NCBI RefSeq assembly: GCF_005048155.1
Contig: NZ_SUMB01000014.1
Location: 124,001 to 188,000 of the forward strand
Length of the DNA: 64,000 nucleotides
Reading direction: 5' to 3'
Source of the DNA: Streptomyces piniterrae
GTDB taxonomy: Bacteria > Actinomycetota > Actinomycetes > Streptomycetales > Streptomycetaceae
The notes below the pieces were generated by a model. The model was not told where the DNA came from and ran no database searches. It saw nothing but the letters and a program-made list of their open reading frames with translations. Shown here piece by piece: positions 34,393 to 42,308 of this stretch (positions within the stretch are counted from its first letter, which is position 1; each line of letters begins with the position of its first letter). The translations under genes were made by a program, and so were the position numbers.

Positions 34393-35153
34393 GGCCGCGC
34401 CCCTCCGTCCGACGACCTGCCCTGCGCCGACCCGCCGTCGAAGCGGTAACCCGCGCCCCATACGGTGGTCACCAGCCGCGGCGCCGCCGGATCGTCCTCG
34501 ATCTTCTCCCGCAGCCGCCGCACATGCACCGTCACGGTCGACAGATCACCGAACTCCCACCCCCACACCCGGTGCAGCAGCTCGTCCCGCGAGAAGACCT
34601 GCCCGGGGTGCCGCATCAGGAACACCAGCAGATCGAACTCGCGTGAGGTCAGGGCGAGTTCGCGCCCGGAGCGGTCGGCCCTGCGGCCGCCGGGGTCGGC
34701 GCTGAGGTCACCGGCCCGCAGCACGGGGGCGGGCGCCGCGGCCGGCGGCGCGGCCTCCGCCCGCCGCAGCACCGAGCCGATACGCAGCACCAGCTCACGC
34801 GGGCTGAACGGCTTGGTGACATAGTCGTCGGCGCCGAGCTCCAGGCCGAGGATGCGATCCGCCTCCTCGCCCCGGGCCGTCAGCATCACCACCGGGACCG
34901 CGGGCCCGTCCTCGGCCCGCCGTAGTCGTCGGCACACCTCGAGGCCGTCGATGCCCGGCAGCATCAGGTCGAGTACGACCAGGTGCGGACGGAACTCCGC
35001 GGCACGGTCGAGGGCGGCGAAACCGTCGGCCGCGTGGTCGGTGGCGTACCCGGCGCGGGTGAGATAGCCGGTGACGACCTCGGCGACGGTCGGATCGTCC
35101 TCGACGACCAGGACCCGGCGGGGCGGCCCGGGGGAGGCGGCGAAGTGCGTCAT
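34389..35153 (-). CDS. OmpR/PhoB-type response regulator
   Basis: This 254-residue regulator has a receiver domain with phospho-acceptor Asp62 (VVLDLMLPGIDG), acidic pair EDD at 18-20 and conserved Lys in VTKPFSPREL. The winged-helix output domain spans about 150-240 (LTSREFDLLVFLMRHPGQVF). It is first in the operon and overlaps the histidine kinase by 4 bp. Regulated genes are unknown. Confidence 0.95.
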   Translation of the reverse strand: MTHFAASPGPPRRVLVVEDDPTVAEVVTGYLTRAGYATDHAADGFAALDRAAEFRPHLVVLDLMLPGIDGLEVCRRLRRAEDGPAVPVVMLTARGEEADRILGLELGADDYVTKPFSPRELVLRIGSVLRRAEAAPPAAAPAPVLRAGDLSADPGGRRADRSGRELALTSREFDLLVFLMRHPGQVFSRDELLHRVWGWEFGDLSTVTVHVRRLREKIEDDPAAPRLVTTVWGAGYRFDGGSAQGRSSDGGARP

Positions 35154-35257
35154 GCCTCCAGCCAACACCAGACGCGGGCGCGATGGGCGGCAGGGGCCGC
35201 CCCGTAAGACTCCGGTAACCGGCGAACCGGCGAACCAGCCCCCCTGGCCCCCAGCCG

Positions 35258-35662
35258 CTAGCCGCCCTCCAACCCCTCCCGCACCCGCCGCGACACGGTC
35301 ATCGCGTACAGGTCCAGCACCCCGGGAGGCTCCGCGATCCCCGGGCCGCCGGCACGTATCCATGCCGCGATGTCCGCCAGCGCTTCGTCATCGTTGACCA
35401 GCCCCAGCCAGACGGGGCGGCCGCCCGCGGCCCGGCCCGCGGCCGACGGCTGGACCACCACCACATTCGCCTGGTCGCAGACGTCCAGACACTCCGACGC
35501 CCGTACCGGCGCCGCGCCGTCGAGGGCCGCCCGCAGCCGCGGGATCTGCCCCGCGTGGTCGACGCCGGGGATCTTGGCCCCGTCGCCGCAGCAGCAACCG
35601 CGGCAGACGGTGACCCGGCACGGGGTTTCGGCGGCCGGCCGGCCGGAACGCTTGGTGATCAT
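35258..35662 (-). CDS. Thioredoxin-like 2Fe-2S ferredoxin domain protein
   Basis: This 134-residue protein has VCRGCCCG and CLDVCDQANVV, a cysteine layout typical of thioredoxin-like [2Fe-2S] ferredoxins. ATG at 35671 would add three residues (MGR). The gene diverges from the P450 at 35898 across a large palindrome. A redox-partner role for the P450 is possible, but these ferredoxins usually serve other systems. Confidence 0.8.
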   Translation of the reverse strand: MITKRSGRPAAETPCRVTVCRGCCCGDGAKIPGVDHAGQIPRLRAALDGAAPVRASECLDVCDQANVVVVQPSAAGRAAGGRPVWLGLVNDDEALADIAAWIRAGGPGIAEPPGVLDLYAMTVSRRVREGLEGG

Positions 35663-35700
35663 CCGGCCCATGCTACGGGGGACGGCGCGGCGCCCGGCTT

Positions 35701-35900
35701 CGGGATAGGAACCTGAGCATGTGACGCCCCGAACGCAGCGGGGTAGAGATGTGGTTGGGGCACTGTGGACCCCTAGGGGATTTCCCTCACAGGGCTTTCC
35801 CCTAGGGGTCCACAGTGCCCCAGGCCGATCCCTACCCCGTATCGGCCTGGCTGAGCCTGGGGATAGGACCCCCACCATTCGGGATAGAAATCCGAGCATG
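35701..35900. repeat. Near-direct repeats flanking a palindromic block
   Basis: Two 21-nt near-repeats, CGGGATAGGAACC... at 35701-35721 and CGGGATAGAAATC... at 35880-35900, agree at 18 of 21 positions. The second includes the P450 ATG. They bracket the 65-bp hairpin at 35757-35821. Smaller inverted arms CAGGCCGAT / ATCGGCCTG lie at 35821-35829 and 35841-35849. Confidence 0.7.
35757..35821. repeat. CCCCTAGGGG repeat family, member C: 24-bp perfect arms
   Basis: The arms 35757-35780 and 35798-35821 are perfect reverse complements over 24 bp, separated by 17 nt that hold a smaller CCCT-CAC-AGGG hairpin. Each arm contains CCCCTAGGGG. It lies between divergent genes, so it is not placed as a terminator. 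Confidence 0.9.
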
Positions 35901-37403
35901 CCCATCACCCCGTCCCAGCCCCAGCCCCAGCCCCGGTCCGGTCCCGCACCGGAATCCGGGATGCCCGCAACCGAGATACCGGGCCCGGCCGGCCTCCCCG
36001 TCCTCGGCTCGATGCTCGACCTCCGCCGCGATTCCCTGGGCGCCTTCTTACGCGCCCACCGCGAACACGGCGACGTGGTCCGCCTCCAGGCCGGCCCGCC
36101 CGGCCTGCGCAGCGTGTTCCACGCCGTGTTCTCGCCGCAGGGCGCCCAGCAGATCCTGGCCTCCGAAGCCGCCAACTTCCGCAAGGACCACCCGCTCTAC
36201 GAGGAGGTCCGGCAGTCCTTCGGCAACGGCCTGCTCACCAGCCAGGACGCCGACTACCTCCGACAGCGACGGCTGGTGCAGCCGCTGTTCACCAAGCGCC
36301 GGGTCGACGGCTACGCGGCGGCCGTGACGACCGAGGCGGGCAGCCTCGCCGAGCGCTGGCGGACGATGGACGGCGGCACGGTCGACCTGGTCGGCGAGAT
36401 GAACCGACTCGCACTGCGCACCGTCTCCCGGATCCTCTTCGGCACGGATGTGGAGGCGGCCGTGGACGTCATCCACCGCTGCGCGCCGGTCATCAACGAC
36501 TATGTCGTGCGGCGGGCTTACGTACCCGTGAAGGTCCCCCGCGAGTGGCCCACCCCGGGGAATCGGCGCGCACGGGAGGCCACCGAGGAAGTGACCGCCG
36601 TCTGCGACCGCATCATCGCCGAACGCCGGGCGGCGGCCGCCACCGGCACCGGGACCAGCACCAGCACCAGCACCAGCACCGGAACCGGAACCGGCACCGG
36701 GACCACCGGCCCCCTCCCCGCGGACGATCTGCTCTCGCTCCTCGCCGAGGCGGCCAACGAACAGGACGGTTCCCTCGACGCGACCGAGGTCCGCGAACAG
36801 GTCCTGATCTTCCTGCTGGCCGGCCATGAGACCACCGCGATCTCCATGGCCTTCACCCTCCACCTCCTCGCCTCGCACCCGAAGGAGCAGGCACACGTCC
36901 GCGAGGAGATCGACGAGGTCCTGGCGGACGGTACGCCCACCGCCGCCGACCTGGACCGCCTCCCGCGCCTGACCCGGGCCCTCAAGGAGGCCATGCGGCT
37001 GTATCCGCCGGCGCCGGTCGTCAGTCGCCGGGCCGTGGCCGCCACCGAGATCGGCGGCTTCCGCATCCCGGCCGGCGCGGATGTCGTCGTCGCGCCCTGG
37101 GTCACCCACCGTGACCCGCAGTTGTGGGAAGACCCGGAACGCTTCGATCCGGACCGCTTCACCCCGGAGCGCGAGGCCGGCCGGCACCGCTACGCCTGGT
37201 TCCCCTTCGGCGGCGGTCCGCGCGCCTGCATCGGGCAGCACTTCTCCATGCTGGAGTCGGTACTGGCGCTGGCGACCCTGCTGCGTGCGTACGAACTGGA
37301 GGCGGTGGACGAGGAGGTGCCGGCCTCCGCCGGAATCACCCTCCAGGCGACCGGCCCGGCACGCGTACGCCTCCACCCGCGCGAGCGGACCACTGCGGGC
37401 TGA
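35898..37403 (+). CDS. Cytochrome P450
   Basis: This 501-residue P450 monooxygenase has the I-helix oxygen motif AGHETTA, the ExxR motif in KEAMRLYPPAP and the haem-binding loop FPFGGGPRACIG with ligand Cys444. Leu51 is encoded by TTA (36048-36050), so translation should depend on bldA. A hexanucleotide repeat (36641-36709) adds a Thr/Gly/Ser stretch near residues 248-271, in a surface loop before the I-helix. The start is uncertain: ATG 35898 is chosen; ATG 35961 (MPATEIPGP) and GTG 35721 are alternatives. Substrate unknown. Confidence 0.9.
   Translation: MPITPSQPQPQPRSGPAPESGMPATEIPGPAGLPVLGSMLDLRRDSLGAFLRAHREHGDVVRLQAGPPGLRSVFHAVFSPQGAQQILASEAANFRKDHPLYEEVRQSFGNGLLTSQDADYLRQRRLVQPLFTKRRVDGYAAAVTTEAGSLAERWRTMDGGTVDLVGEMNRLALRTVSRILFGTDVEAAVDVIHRCAPVINDYVVRRAYVPVKVPREWPTPGNRRAREATEEVTAVCDRIIAERRAAAATGTGTSTSTSTSTGTGTGTGTTGPLPADDLLSLLAEAANEQDGSLDATEVREQVLIFLLAGHETTAISMAFTLHLLASHPKEQAHVREEIDEVLADGTPTAADLDRLPRLTRALKEAMRLYPPAPVVSRRAVAATEIGGFRIPAGADVVVAPWVTHRDPQLWEDPERFDPDRFTPEREAGRHRYAWFPFGGGPRACIGQHFSMLESVLALATLLRAYELEAVDEEVPASAGITLQATGPARVRLHPRERTTAG
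36641..36709 (+). repeat. Hexanucleotide microsatellite inside the P450 gene
   Basis: Repeats of the forms ACCAGC, ACCGGA and ACCGGC run for about 69 bp, encoding alternating Thr-Ser and Thr-Gly pairs. Length change by units of 6 bp would keep the frame. Confidence 0.85.
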
Positions 37404-37455
37404 CCGCCCGCCGGCGGCCACCGATCACCCCGTACGGCCCGTTCCTCCAGGGCCT

Positions 37456-37495
37456 GTCCGATGGGTCAGGGCATTCCGACCCTGACCCATCGGAC
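37456..37495. terminator. Bidirectional terminator between P450 and NUDIX genes
   Basis: Arms GTCCGATGGGTCAGGG (37456-37471) and its exact complement (37480-37495) form a 16-bp stem with an 8-nt loop. With one mismatch it extends seven more pairs. It lies between convergent genes and reaches the NUDIX stop. Confidence 0.9.
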
Positions 37496-37500
37496 ACGCC

Positions 37501-37935
37501 CTAGCCCCGGCCCACCGCGTCAAGGGCGCCGAACATCGCCAGGCTCTCCCCGCACTGCGAATGCAGCGGCGCCGGCAGCGCGTTGGGCGCGAACCACTCC
37601 AGCGCGTCGAACTTGTGCGGCTCGCCGATGGCCACCTCGTCGGGGGCCACCCGTACGGCGAAGACGAGCGCGACCCAGTGCGAGTCGACCGGATCGCCGC
37701 GCAGCACATTGCGCACCCCGATCCGCTCGATGCCGAGCGGCCGCGCACCGTACTCCTCGCGCACCTCCCGCGTCACGGCCGCCTCGAACGTCTCACCGAA
37801 CTCCAGCGCCCCGGCGCCACAGTCCCAGGTCCCCGGCTCATCGCGGGCCCCCGCGCTCCGCCGCGCCAGCAGCACCCGGCCGCCCCCGTCATGACACACG
37901 AACACACAGGAGACCTTGGGCCCCACGCCGCTCAT
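37501..37935 (-). CDS. NUDIX hydrolase
   Basis: This 144-residue protein has a NUDIX box (GALEFGETFEAAVTREVREE, then YG). The segment GTWDCGAGALEFGE resembles the MutT/dATP pyrophosphatase group, where GG is more usual. ATG at 37935 gives MSGVGPKVSCVFVCHD. It is 34 bp downstream of the HAD gene and probably cotranscribed with it. Substrate unknown. Confidence 0.88.
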   Translation of the reverse strand: MSGVGPKVSCVFVCHDGGGRVLLARRSAGARDEPGTWDCGAGALEFGETFEAAVTREVREEYGARPLGIERIGVRNVLRGDPVDSHWVALVFAVRVAPDEVAIGEPHKFDALEWFAPNALPAPLHSQCGESLAMFGALDAVGRG

Positions 37936-37969
37936 CGTCCGTCCCTCTCCCTCATCCGTCCCCGCGCCC

Positions 37970-38644
37970 TCAGAAGTGCCGCAGCAGGTCGCCGAACGCC
38001 GACAGCCGCAGCACCTTCTTGTCGTCGGGGTCGAGCTCACTGTGCTCCAGCACCCAGGTGTGATCGTTCGGGATGAAAACCGCGTTCATCCCGGCCGCCC
38101 GCGCCGGCAGAATGTCCGACTTCGGCGAGTTCCCAATCATCCATGTCGCGGCCGGCACCAGCTCGTACGCCCGGGTCAACTCCTCATACGTGGCCACGTC
38201 CTTCTCCGCCACTATGTGCACACCCCGGAAGTGCCGGGTCAGCCCCGACGCCGCCACCTTCCGCTCCTGCTCCTGGGTGTCGCCCTTCGTCAACAGCAGC
38301 AGCTCGTGCCGCCGCGCCAGCTCGGCCAGCGTCTCCGGCACCCCGGGAATCAGCTCCACCCGATGCCCGTCGAAGGCCGCCGCCCACCCCGATATACGCG
38401 CCGACTCGTCGGCCGTCGCCGCCCGCCCCCGAAGCCGCTCGACGCACTCCCCGAGGCTGCGCAGAAACACCTTGCTGCCGTATCCGTGCGTCACGGCGTT
38501 CGCCGCCTCGATCCCGTCGAGGACGGCCCGCACCCCGTCCCGGCCCAGCTCGGGATGGGCCATCCACTCCAGAAACTCGTCGATGACCCGCTCGAAGATC
38601 ACGTTGTTCTCCCACAACGTGTCATCAGCATCGAAGATCAGCAC
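37970..38644 (-). CDS. HAD-family hydrolase
   Basis: This 224-residue haloacid-dehalogenase-like phosphatase begins almost at its catalytic motif (FDADDTLWEN, nucleophile Asp5 and acid Asp7). Motif II threonine is in LLLTKGD and motif III in GNSPKSDILPA. Start GTG at 38644 places the motif at the normal distance. The upstream frame to 38713 is Arg-rich and unlikely. Substrate unknown. Confidence 0.9.
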   Translation of the reverse strand: MLIFDADDTLWENNVIFERVIDEFLEWMAHPELGRDGVRAVLDGIEAANAVTHGYGSKVFLRSLGECVERLRGRAATADESARISGWAAAFDGHRVELIPGVPETLAELARRHELLLLTKGDTQEQERKVAASGLTRHFRGVHIVAEKDVATYEELTRAYELVPAATWMIGNSPKSDILPARAAGMNAVFIPNDHTWVLEHSELDPDDKKVLRLSAFGDLLRHF

Positions 38645-38745
38645 CCGACAGCCCCTTTCACACCGCACCGACCCGCGCACCCTACGCACGGGCGGTGCGC
38701 GGCCGCATCGCAAATATCGGCTGCAGGCTGCCCGGGAAAAGCAAA

Positions 38746-38768
38746 AGACCCCAGATCAACTGGGGTCT
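38746..38768 (-). terminator. Intrinsic terminator of tRNA-Leu
   Basis: AGACCCCAG and CTGGGGTCT form a 9-bp stem with a 5-nt loop. On the minus strand it is followed by TTTTGC, a short U-run. It lies 8 bp downstream of the tRNA 3' end. Confidence 0.85.
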
Positions 38769-38775
38769 CAGCCGG

Positions 38776-38860
38776 TGTCCGAGGGGGGACTTGAACCCCC
38801 ACGCCCGATAAAGGGCACTAGCACCTCAAGCTAGCGCGTCTGCCATTCCGCCACCCGGAC
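38776..38860 (-). tRNA. tRNA-Leu (anticodon GAG)
   Basis: On the minus strand the sequence starts GTCCGGGTGGCGGAATGGCA and ends with the complement CTCGGAC plus discriminator A. The anticodon stem CTAGC/GCTAG holds loop TTGAGGT, so the anticodon is GAG (reads CUC/CUU). A long variable arm and the T-arm GGTTCAAGTCC are present, as expected for class II tRNA-Leu. CCA is not encoded. Confidence 0.95.
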
Positions 38861-39167
38861 AAGGTGTCTGCCGTTCCGGCCTGGGCCGTTCCGACGTGGA
38901 AAACAATAGCAAACCTTCCGGGGTGGTCGATCACCCCCGCTTTCGGCCAGGCACGGGGCTGTGACCAGGGCATGTCGGGAATATTGCGGCCTTGGGCGGA
39001 GCGCTCCCGGGGTGGAGGATGGCGGTGGACCCCCGCTGCGGTCGGTGCTCCCCGGGAGCGCCCCGCGGCCGTGAACCAAGAGGAGGCACTGTGAGCGAGC
39101 TCCGCGAGCGAACCGAGGAGAGGTGCGAGCCCCGCGAATGCGGGGCCGAGCGAAGCGAGGTTCTGGC
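38861..39167. promoter_or_regulatory. 307-bp intergenic region between tRNA-Leu and peptidase
   Basis: This gap must hold the tRNA promoter (leftward) and peptidase promoter (rightward). It has three inverted repeats: GGGGTG-GTCGAT-CACCCC (38920-38937); perfect 12-bp arms GCGCTCCCGGGG / CCCCGGGAGCGC (39001-39012 and 39050-39061); and GCCCCGC-GAAT-GCGGGGC (39129-39146). GAGCGAAC/GAGCGAAGCGAGG motifs surround the last, and its GAGG serves as peptidase ribosome-binding site. No gene is seen. Confidence 0.6.
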
Positions 39168-40493
39168 ATGAGCGAGGCGCGTCCGGCCCGTACGGTCACC
39201 GGTGAGGACGAGGTCGTCGACCTGTGCCGGGATCTGATCAGGATCGACACCAGCAACTACGGGGACCACTCGGGCCCGGGGGAGCGGGTGGCCGCGGAGT
39301 ACGTCGCGGAGAAGCTCGCCGAGGTCGGCCTGGAGCCGCAGATCCTGGAGTCCCACAAGGGCCGTGCCTCGACCGTGGCCCGGATCGAGGGCGAGGACCC
39401 CTCCCGGCCCGCGCTGCTCATCCACGGGCACACGGATGTGGTGCCGGCCAACGCCGACGACTGGACGCACCATCCCTTCTCCGGGGAGATCGCCGACGGG
39501 TGCGTGTGGGGCCGTGGCGCGGTCGACATGAAGGACATGGACGCGATGACGCTGGCCGTCGTCCGTGACCGGCTGCGTACGGGGCGTAAGCCGCCGCGCG
39601 ACATCGTGCTGGCGTTCCTCGCGGACGAGGAGGCGGGCGGCACCTACGGGGCGCGTTATCTCGTCGACAAGCACCCGGGCCTCTTCGAGGGGGTGACGGA
39701 GGCGATCAGCGAGGTCGGCGGCTTCTCCTTCACCGTCAACGAGCAGCTGCGGCTCTATCTCGTCGAGACGGCGCAGAAGGGCATGCACTGGATGAAGCTG
39801 ACCGTGGACGGCTCCGCCGGGCACGGGTCGATGATCCACAAGGACAACGCGATCACCGAACTGTCCGAGGCCGTCGGGCGGTTGGGGCGTCATGAGTTCC
39901 CGGTACGGGTGACCAAGACGCTGCGGGCCTTCCTGGACCAGCTCGGGGACGCGCTGGGCACCGAGCTCGACCCGGAGAACATGGAGGACACGCTGGCGAA
40001 GCTCGGCGGCATCGCCAAGATGATCGGCGCCACGCTCAGGAACACCGCCAACCCGACGCAACTGGGCGCCGGCTACAAGGTCAACGTCATCCCGGGGCAG
40101 GCCACCGCGCATATCGACGGCCGCTTCCTGCCGGGCTTCGAGGACGAGTTCCTCGCCGACCTGGACCGGATCCTGGGCCCGCGGGTCAAGCGCGAGGACG
40201 TGCACTCCGACAAGGCGCTGGAGACCACCTTCGACGGCGCCCTGGTCGATGCGATGCAGTCGGCGCTGCAGGCCGAGGATCCGATCGCGCGCGCCGTTCC
40301 GTACATGCTCTCCGGCGGCACGGACGCCAAGTCCTTCGACGACCTCGGGATCCGCGGCTTCGGTTTCGCGCCGCTGAAGCTGCCGCCGGAGCTGGACTTC
40401 GCGGGGATGTTCCACGGCGTGGACGAGCGAGTGCCGGTGGACGGACTGAAGTTCGGGGTGCGGGTCCTCGACCGGTTCATCGACCAGAGCTGA
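39168..40493 (+). CDS. M20-family metallopeptidase
   Basis: This 441-residue peptidase has two-zinc motifs: HGHTDVVPA, GRGAVDMKDMDA (bridging Asp) and the catalytic pair in DEEAGG. A lid domain with GSAGHGSMIHKDN is characteristic of M20 dimers. ATG at 39168 follows GCGAGG; upstream in-frame ATG at 39123 sits in repeat DNA and is unlikely. It probably cleaves dipeptides or N-acyl amino acids in the cytoplasm. It is the gene upstream of the chaplin pair, but no functional link is evident. Confidence 0.93.
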   Translation: MSEARPARTVTGEDEVVDLCRDLIRIDTSNYGDHSGPGERVAAEYVAEKLAEVGLEPQILESHKGRASTVARIEGEDPSRPALLIHGHTDVVPANADDWTHHPFSGEIADGCVWGRGAVDMKDMDAMTLAVVRDRLRTGRKPPRDIVLAFLADEEAGGTYGARYLVDKHPGLFEGVTEAISEVGGFSFTVNEQLRLYLVETAQKGMHWMKLTVDGSAGHGSMIHKDNAITELSEAVGRLGRHEFPVRVTKTLRAFLDQLGDALGTELDPENMEDTLAKLGGIAKMIGATLRNTANPTQLGAGYKVNVIPGQATAHIDGRFLPGFEDEFLADLDRILGPRVKREDVHSDKALETTFDGALVDAMQSALQAEDPIARAVPYMLSGGTDAKSFDDLGIRGFGFAPLKLPPELDFAGMFHGVDERVPVDGLKFGVRVLDRFIDQS

Positions 40494-40569
40494 GGTGCAG
40501 TCGAATTCGGCGCGGATTTCCTGCCGTTCGCGCCGTCTTCGCTGAAAAGAGTGAATGCGGCGAGGCGTT

Positions 40570-40598
40570 GGTAGCCGCCGCAGGGATTTCCTCGTTGT
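40570..40598 (+). promoter_or_regulatory. Possible BldN-type promoter of short chaplin gene
   Basis: A -10-like CGTTGT (40593-40598) lies 17 nt after GGTAGC (40570-40575). Chaplin genes are transcribed by the ECF sigma factor BldN, with elements near CGTAAC and CGTTG. The -10 match is good, the -35 match is four of six. Confidence 0.35.
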
Positions 40599-40646
40599 CA
40601 TACTTGCGGTCCGCGGCTGGGACCGCCTTGTCTACAAGGAGGAATG

Positions 40647-40880
40647 ATGATCAAGAAGATCGTCGCCGCTGCGGCAGTCGCCGGTGGTGTGACTCTCGCC
40701 GGTGCGGGCCTGGCAGTTGCTCACTCCGGGGCCCAGGGCGCTGCTGTGAAGTCCCCTGGTGTGCTTTCCGGCAACGTCGTTCAGGCGCCGGTTCATGTGC
40801 CGGTGAACGCCTGCGGCAACACGATCTCCGTGGTTGGCCTGCTGAACCCGACCTTCGGCAACACCTGTACGAACAGCTGA
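40647..40880 (+). CDS. Short chaplin (hydrophobic aerial-hypha coat protein)
   Basis: This 77-residue precursor has a signal peptide (about residues 1-25, KKIVAAAAVAGGVTLAGAGL) and one chaplin domain (36-74) with Cys56 and Cys74 (VNACGN ... FGNTC). The motifs VVGLLNPTFGN and SGNVVQAPVHVPVN are typical. Secreted chaplins self-assemble into amyloid-like fibrils that lower surface tension during aerial growth. AAGGAGG supports ATG 40647; ATG 40644 is too close to it. Two cysteines fit ChpD-H other than ChpE. Its place beside a long chaplin suggests ChpH, which I do not assign firmly. Confidence 0.95.
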   Translation: MIKKIVAAAAVAGGVTLAGAGLAVAHSGAQGAAVKSPGVLSGNVVQAPVHVPVNACGNTISVVGLLNPTFGNTCTNS

Positions 40881-40926
40881 GGTTCTGACGCTGTACCTGA
40901 ATCCGCAAGGGTTCTGGGCCCGGTTC

Positions 40927-40960
40927 GGCTCCGGAATGCGAGTTCCTGCATTCCGGAGCC
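40927..40960. terminator. Terminator after short chaplin
   Basis: GGCTCCGGAATGC and its exact complement form a 13-bp stem with an 8-nt loop, 46 bp after the stop. Confidence 0.85.
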
Positions 40961-41023
40961 GCTGGGTATTTCTGCGGGCGGGTGTCTCTCTCCGCGTATC
41001 TCCGGGGTATCTCCATGGATTCA

Positions 41024-41029
41024 CGTTGA
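41024..41029 (+). promoter_or_regulatory. Possible BldN -10 element of long chaplin gene
   Basis: CGTTGA, the BldN -10 consensus, lies 50 bp before the start codon. No clear -35 occurs at the proper distance. Confidence 0.3.
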
Positions 41030-41079
41030 GTCTGCTCGCGCGCATTTCCGGTTAAGGCATCAAGGCAGGGGAGCAACCT

Positions 41080-41952
41080 ATGAGGCAGGTCGCGCGAAAG
41101 GGCCTGATCACCATCGCGGCCGCGGGGGGTGTACTGGCCGCCGTCGGCGGCTACGCACACGCGGACTCGGGAGCCAGCGGCGGCACCGCGCATTCTCCCG
41201 GTGTGGCGTCCGGCAACAACGTCCAGGCGCCGGTCGACGTGGAGGTGAACGCGTGCGGCAACAGCATCAACGTCGTCGGACTGCTGAACCCCACATTCGG
41301 GAACAAGTGCTCCAACGACGGGGGCGGTAAGCACCGCGGCCCGAGCGGTGGCGACCACCGCGACCACCACGGCAACGGCGGCAAGCACCGGAGCGGCTCC
41401 GGTGGGCACCAGGGGTCCGGTGCCTCGGGCAGTGCGGTGGATTCCCCCGGTGTGGCGTCCGGCAACAACGTCCAGGCGCCGGTCCACGTACCGGTCAACG
41501 TCTGCGGCAACAGCGTCGACGTGGTCGGGCTGGTCAACCCGACGTCCGGCAACGGCTGCGACAACGACTCGTCGATGGTGCCGCCGACGAGCCCCGACTC
41601 CCCGGAGCACCACGGCGGCCACCACCCGCCGACGGGACAGCAGCCGGGAGACCGGCCGGGCAGCCCGGAGCGGCCGTCGGATTCCGGACAGCCTTCGGCG
41701 CCGGAGGACCGGAACGGGCCGGGCGTATCGGACAGCACGGACACCCCCGACACCACGGGGATGCGGCCGCAGACCGAGTCCGAGCCGCGCTCCGAGATCG
41801 TCACCACGCCGGGGGCCGCCAAGGCCAAGCCGCAGGGCGGCGGCCAGCTCGCGCACACCGGCTCCGGGGCGATGGACTACGCCGCGCCGAGCGCCGCGCT
41901 GCTGCTCGGCGGAGCGGTGCTCTACCGTCGGGCACGCAGCGCGCGCAGGTGA
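41080..41952 (+). CDS. Long chaplin with two chaplin domains and sortase signal
   Basis: This 290-residue precursor has a signal peptide (to about residue 28), two chaplin domains at about 39-77 (Cys59, Cys77) and 121-160 (Cys142, Cys160), a disordered Pro/Ser/Asp-rich spacer, the sortase motif LAHTG (257-261), a hydrophobic segment and an RRARSARR tail. Long chaplins are anchored to the wall by class E sortases and present the coat on aerial hyphae. The His/Gly-rich linker between domains (82-112) is unusual in composition. Separate terminators make it a unit distinct from the short chaplin. Confidence 0.95.
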   Translation: MRQVARKGLITIAAAGGVLAAVGGYAHADSGASGGTAHSPGVASGNNVQAPVDVEVNACGNSINVVGLLNPTFGNKCSNDGGGKHRGPSGGDHRDHHGNGGKHRSGSGGHQGSGASGSAVDSPGVASGNNVQAPVHVPVNVCGNSVDVVGLVNPTSGNGCDNDSSMVPPTSPDSPEHHGGHHPPTGQQPGDRPGSPERPSDSGQPSAPEDRNGPGVSDSTDTPDTTGMRPQTESEPRSEIVTTPGAAKAKPQGGGQLAHTGSGAMDYAAPSAALLLGGAVLYRRARSARR

Positions 41953-42005
41953 CGGGAACCACATAGCGCAGCGCTTACCACCGGTGGCGCACAGCGCGTA
42001 CGACG

Positions 42006-42035
42006 GAGCGGGCCTCGCCGTGGCGGGGCCCGCTC
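42006..42035. terminator. Terminator after long chaplin
   Basis: GAGCGGGCCTCGCC and GGCGGGGCCCGCTC pair over 14 bp with one wobble, 54 bp after the chaplin stop. It lies 38 bp past the end of the convergent DUF5703 gene. Confidence 0.75.
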
Positions 42036-42072
42036 TGCCGTGATCACACGGTTGCGTTCACACGATTCCGGC

Positions 42073-42261
42073 TTACCAGGTGGCGCGGAGCTGTCGGATG
42101 ATCCGGCGGCGCAGCCGCACCCGGCGGCTGCCGTCGGGATTGAGGCGAAGTCGGTCCAACTCCCAGTGTCCGTACTCGGCATGGTCGGTCAGCAGGCGTG
42201 TGGCGGCCTTCCGGGAGACCCCCCGAGGCACATACACATCGCAGAATTCGTATTCCGGCAT
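42073..42261 (-). CDS. DUF5703-family small protein
   Basis: This 62-residue basic protein (MPEYEFCDVYVPRGVSRKAA) matches a small conserved actinobacterial family of unknown function. Arg-rich C-terminus RRVRLRRRIIRQLRATW. It diverges from the gene at 42309 with only 47 bp between starts. Confidence 0.8.
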   Translation of the reverse strand: MPEYEFCDVYVPRGVSRKAATRLLTDHAEYGHWELDRLRLNPDGSRRVRLRRRIIRQLRATW

Positions 42262-42308
42262 CGCATCTATTGTGCGGGACCGGCCCAGGTACGGATAGCG
42301 TCTGCACT

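Noticed and set aside
35757..35821. Transcription terminator
   Set aside because: It is between divergent genes, so neither transcript ends there.
35721..35897. GTG-initiated extension of the P450
   Set aside because: It would translate the palindromic repeat into a non-homologous leader; later starts suit the family.
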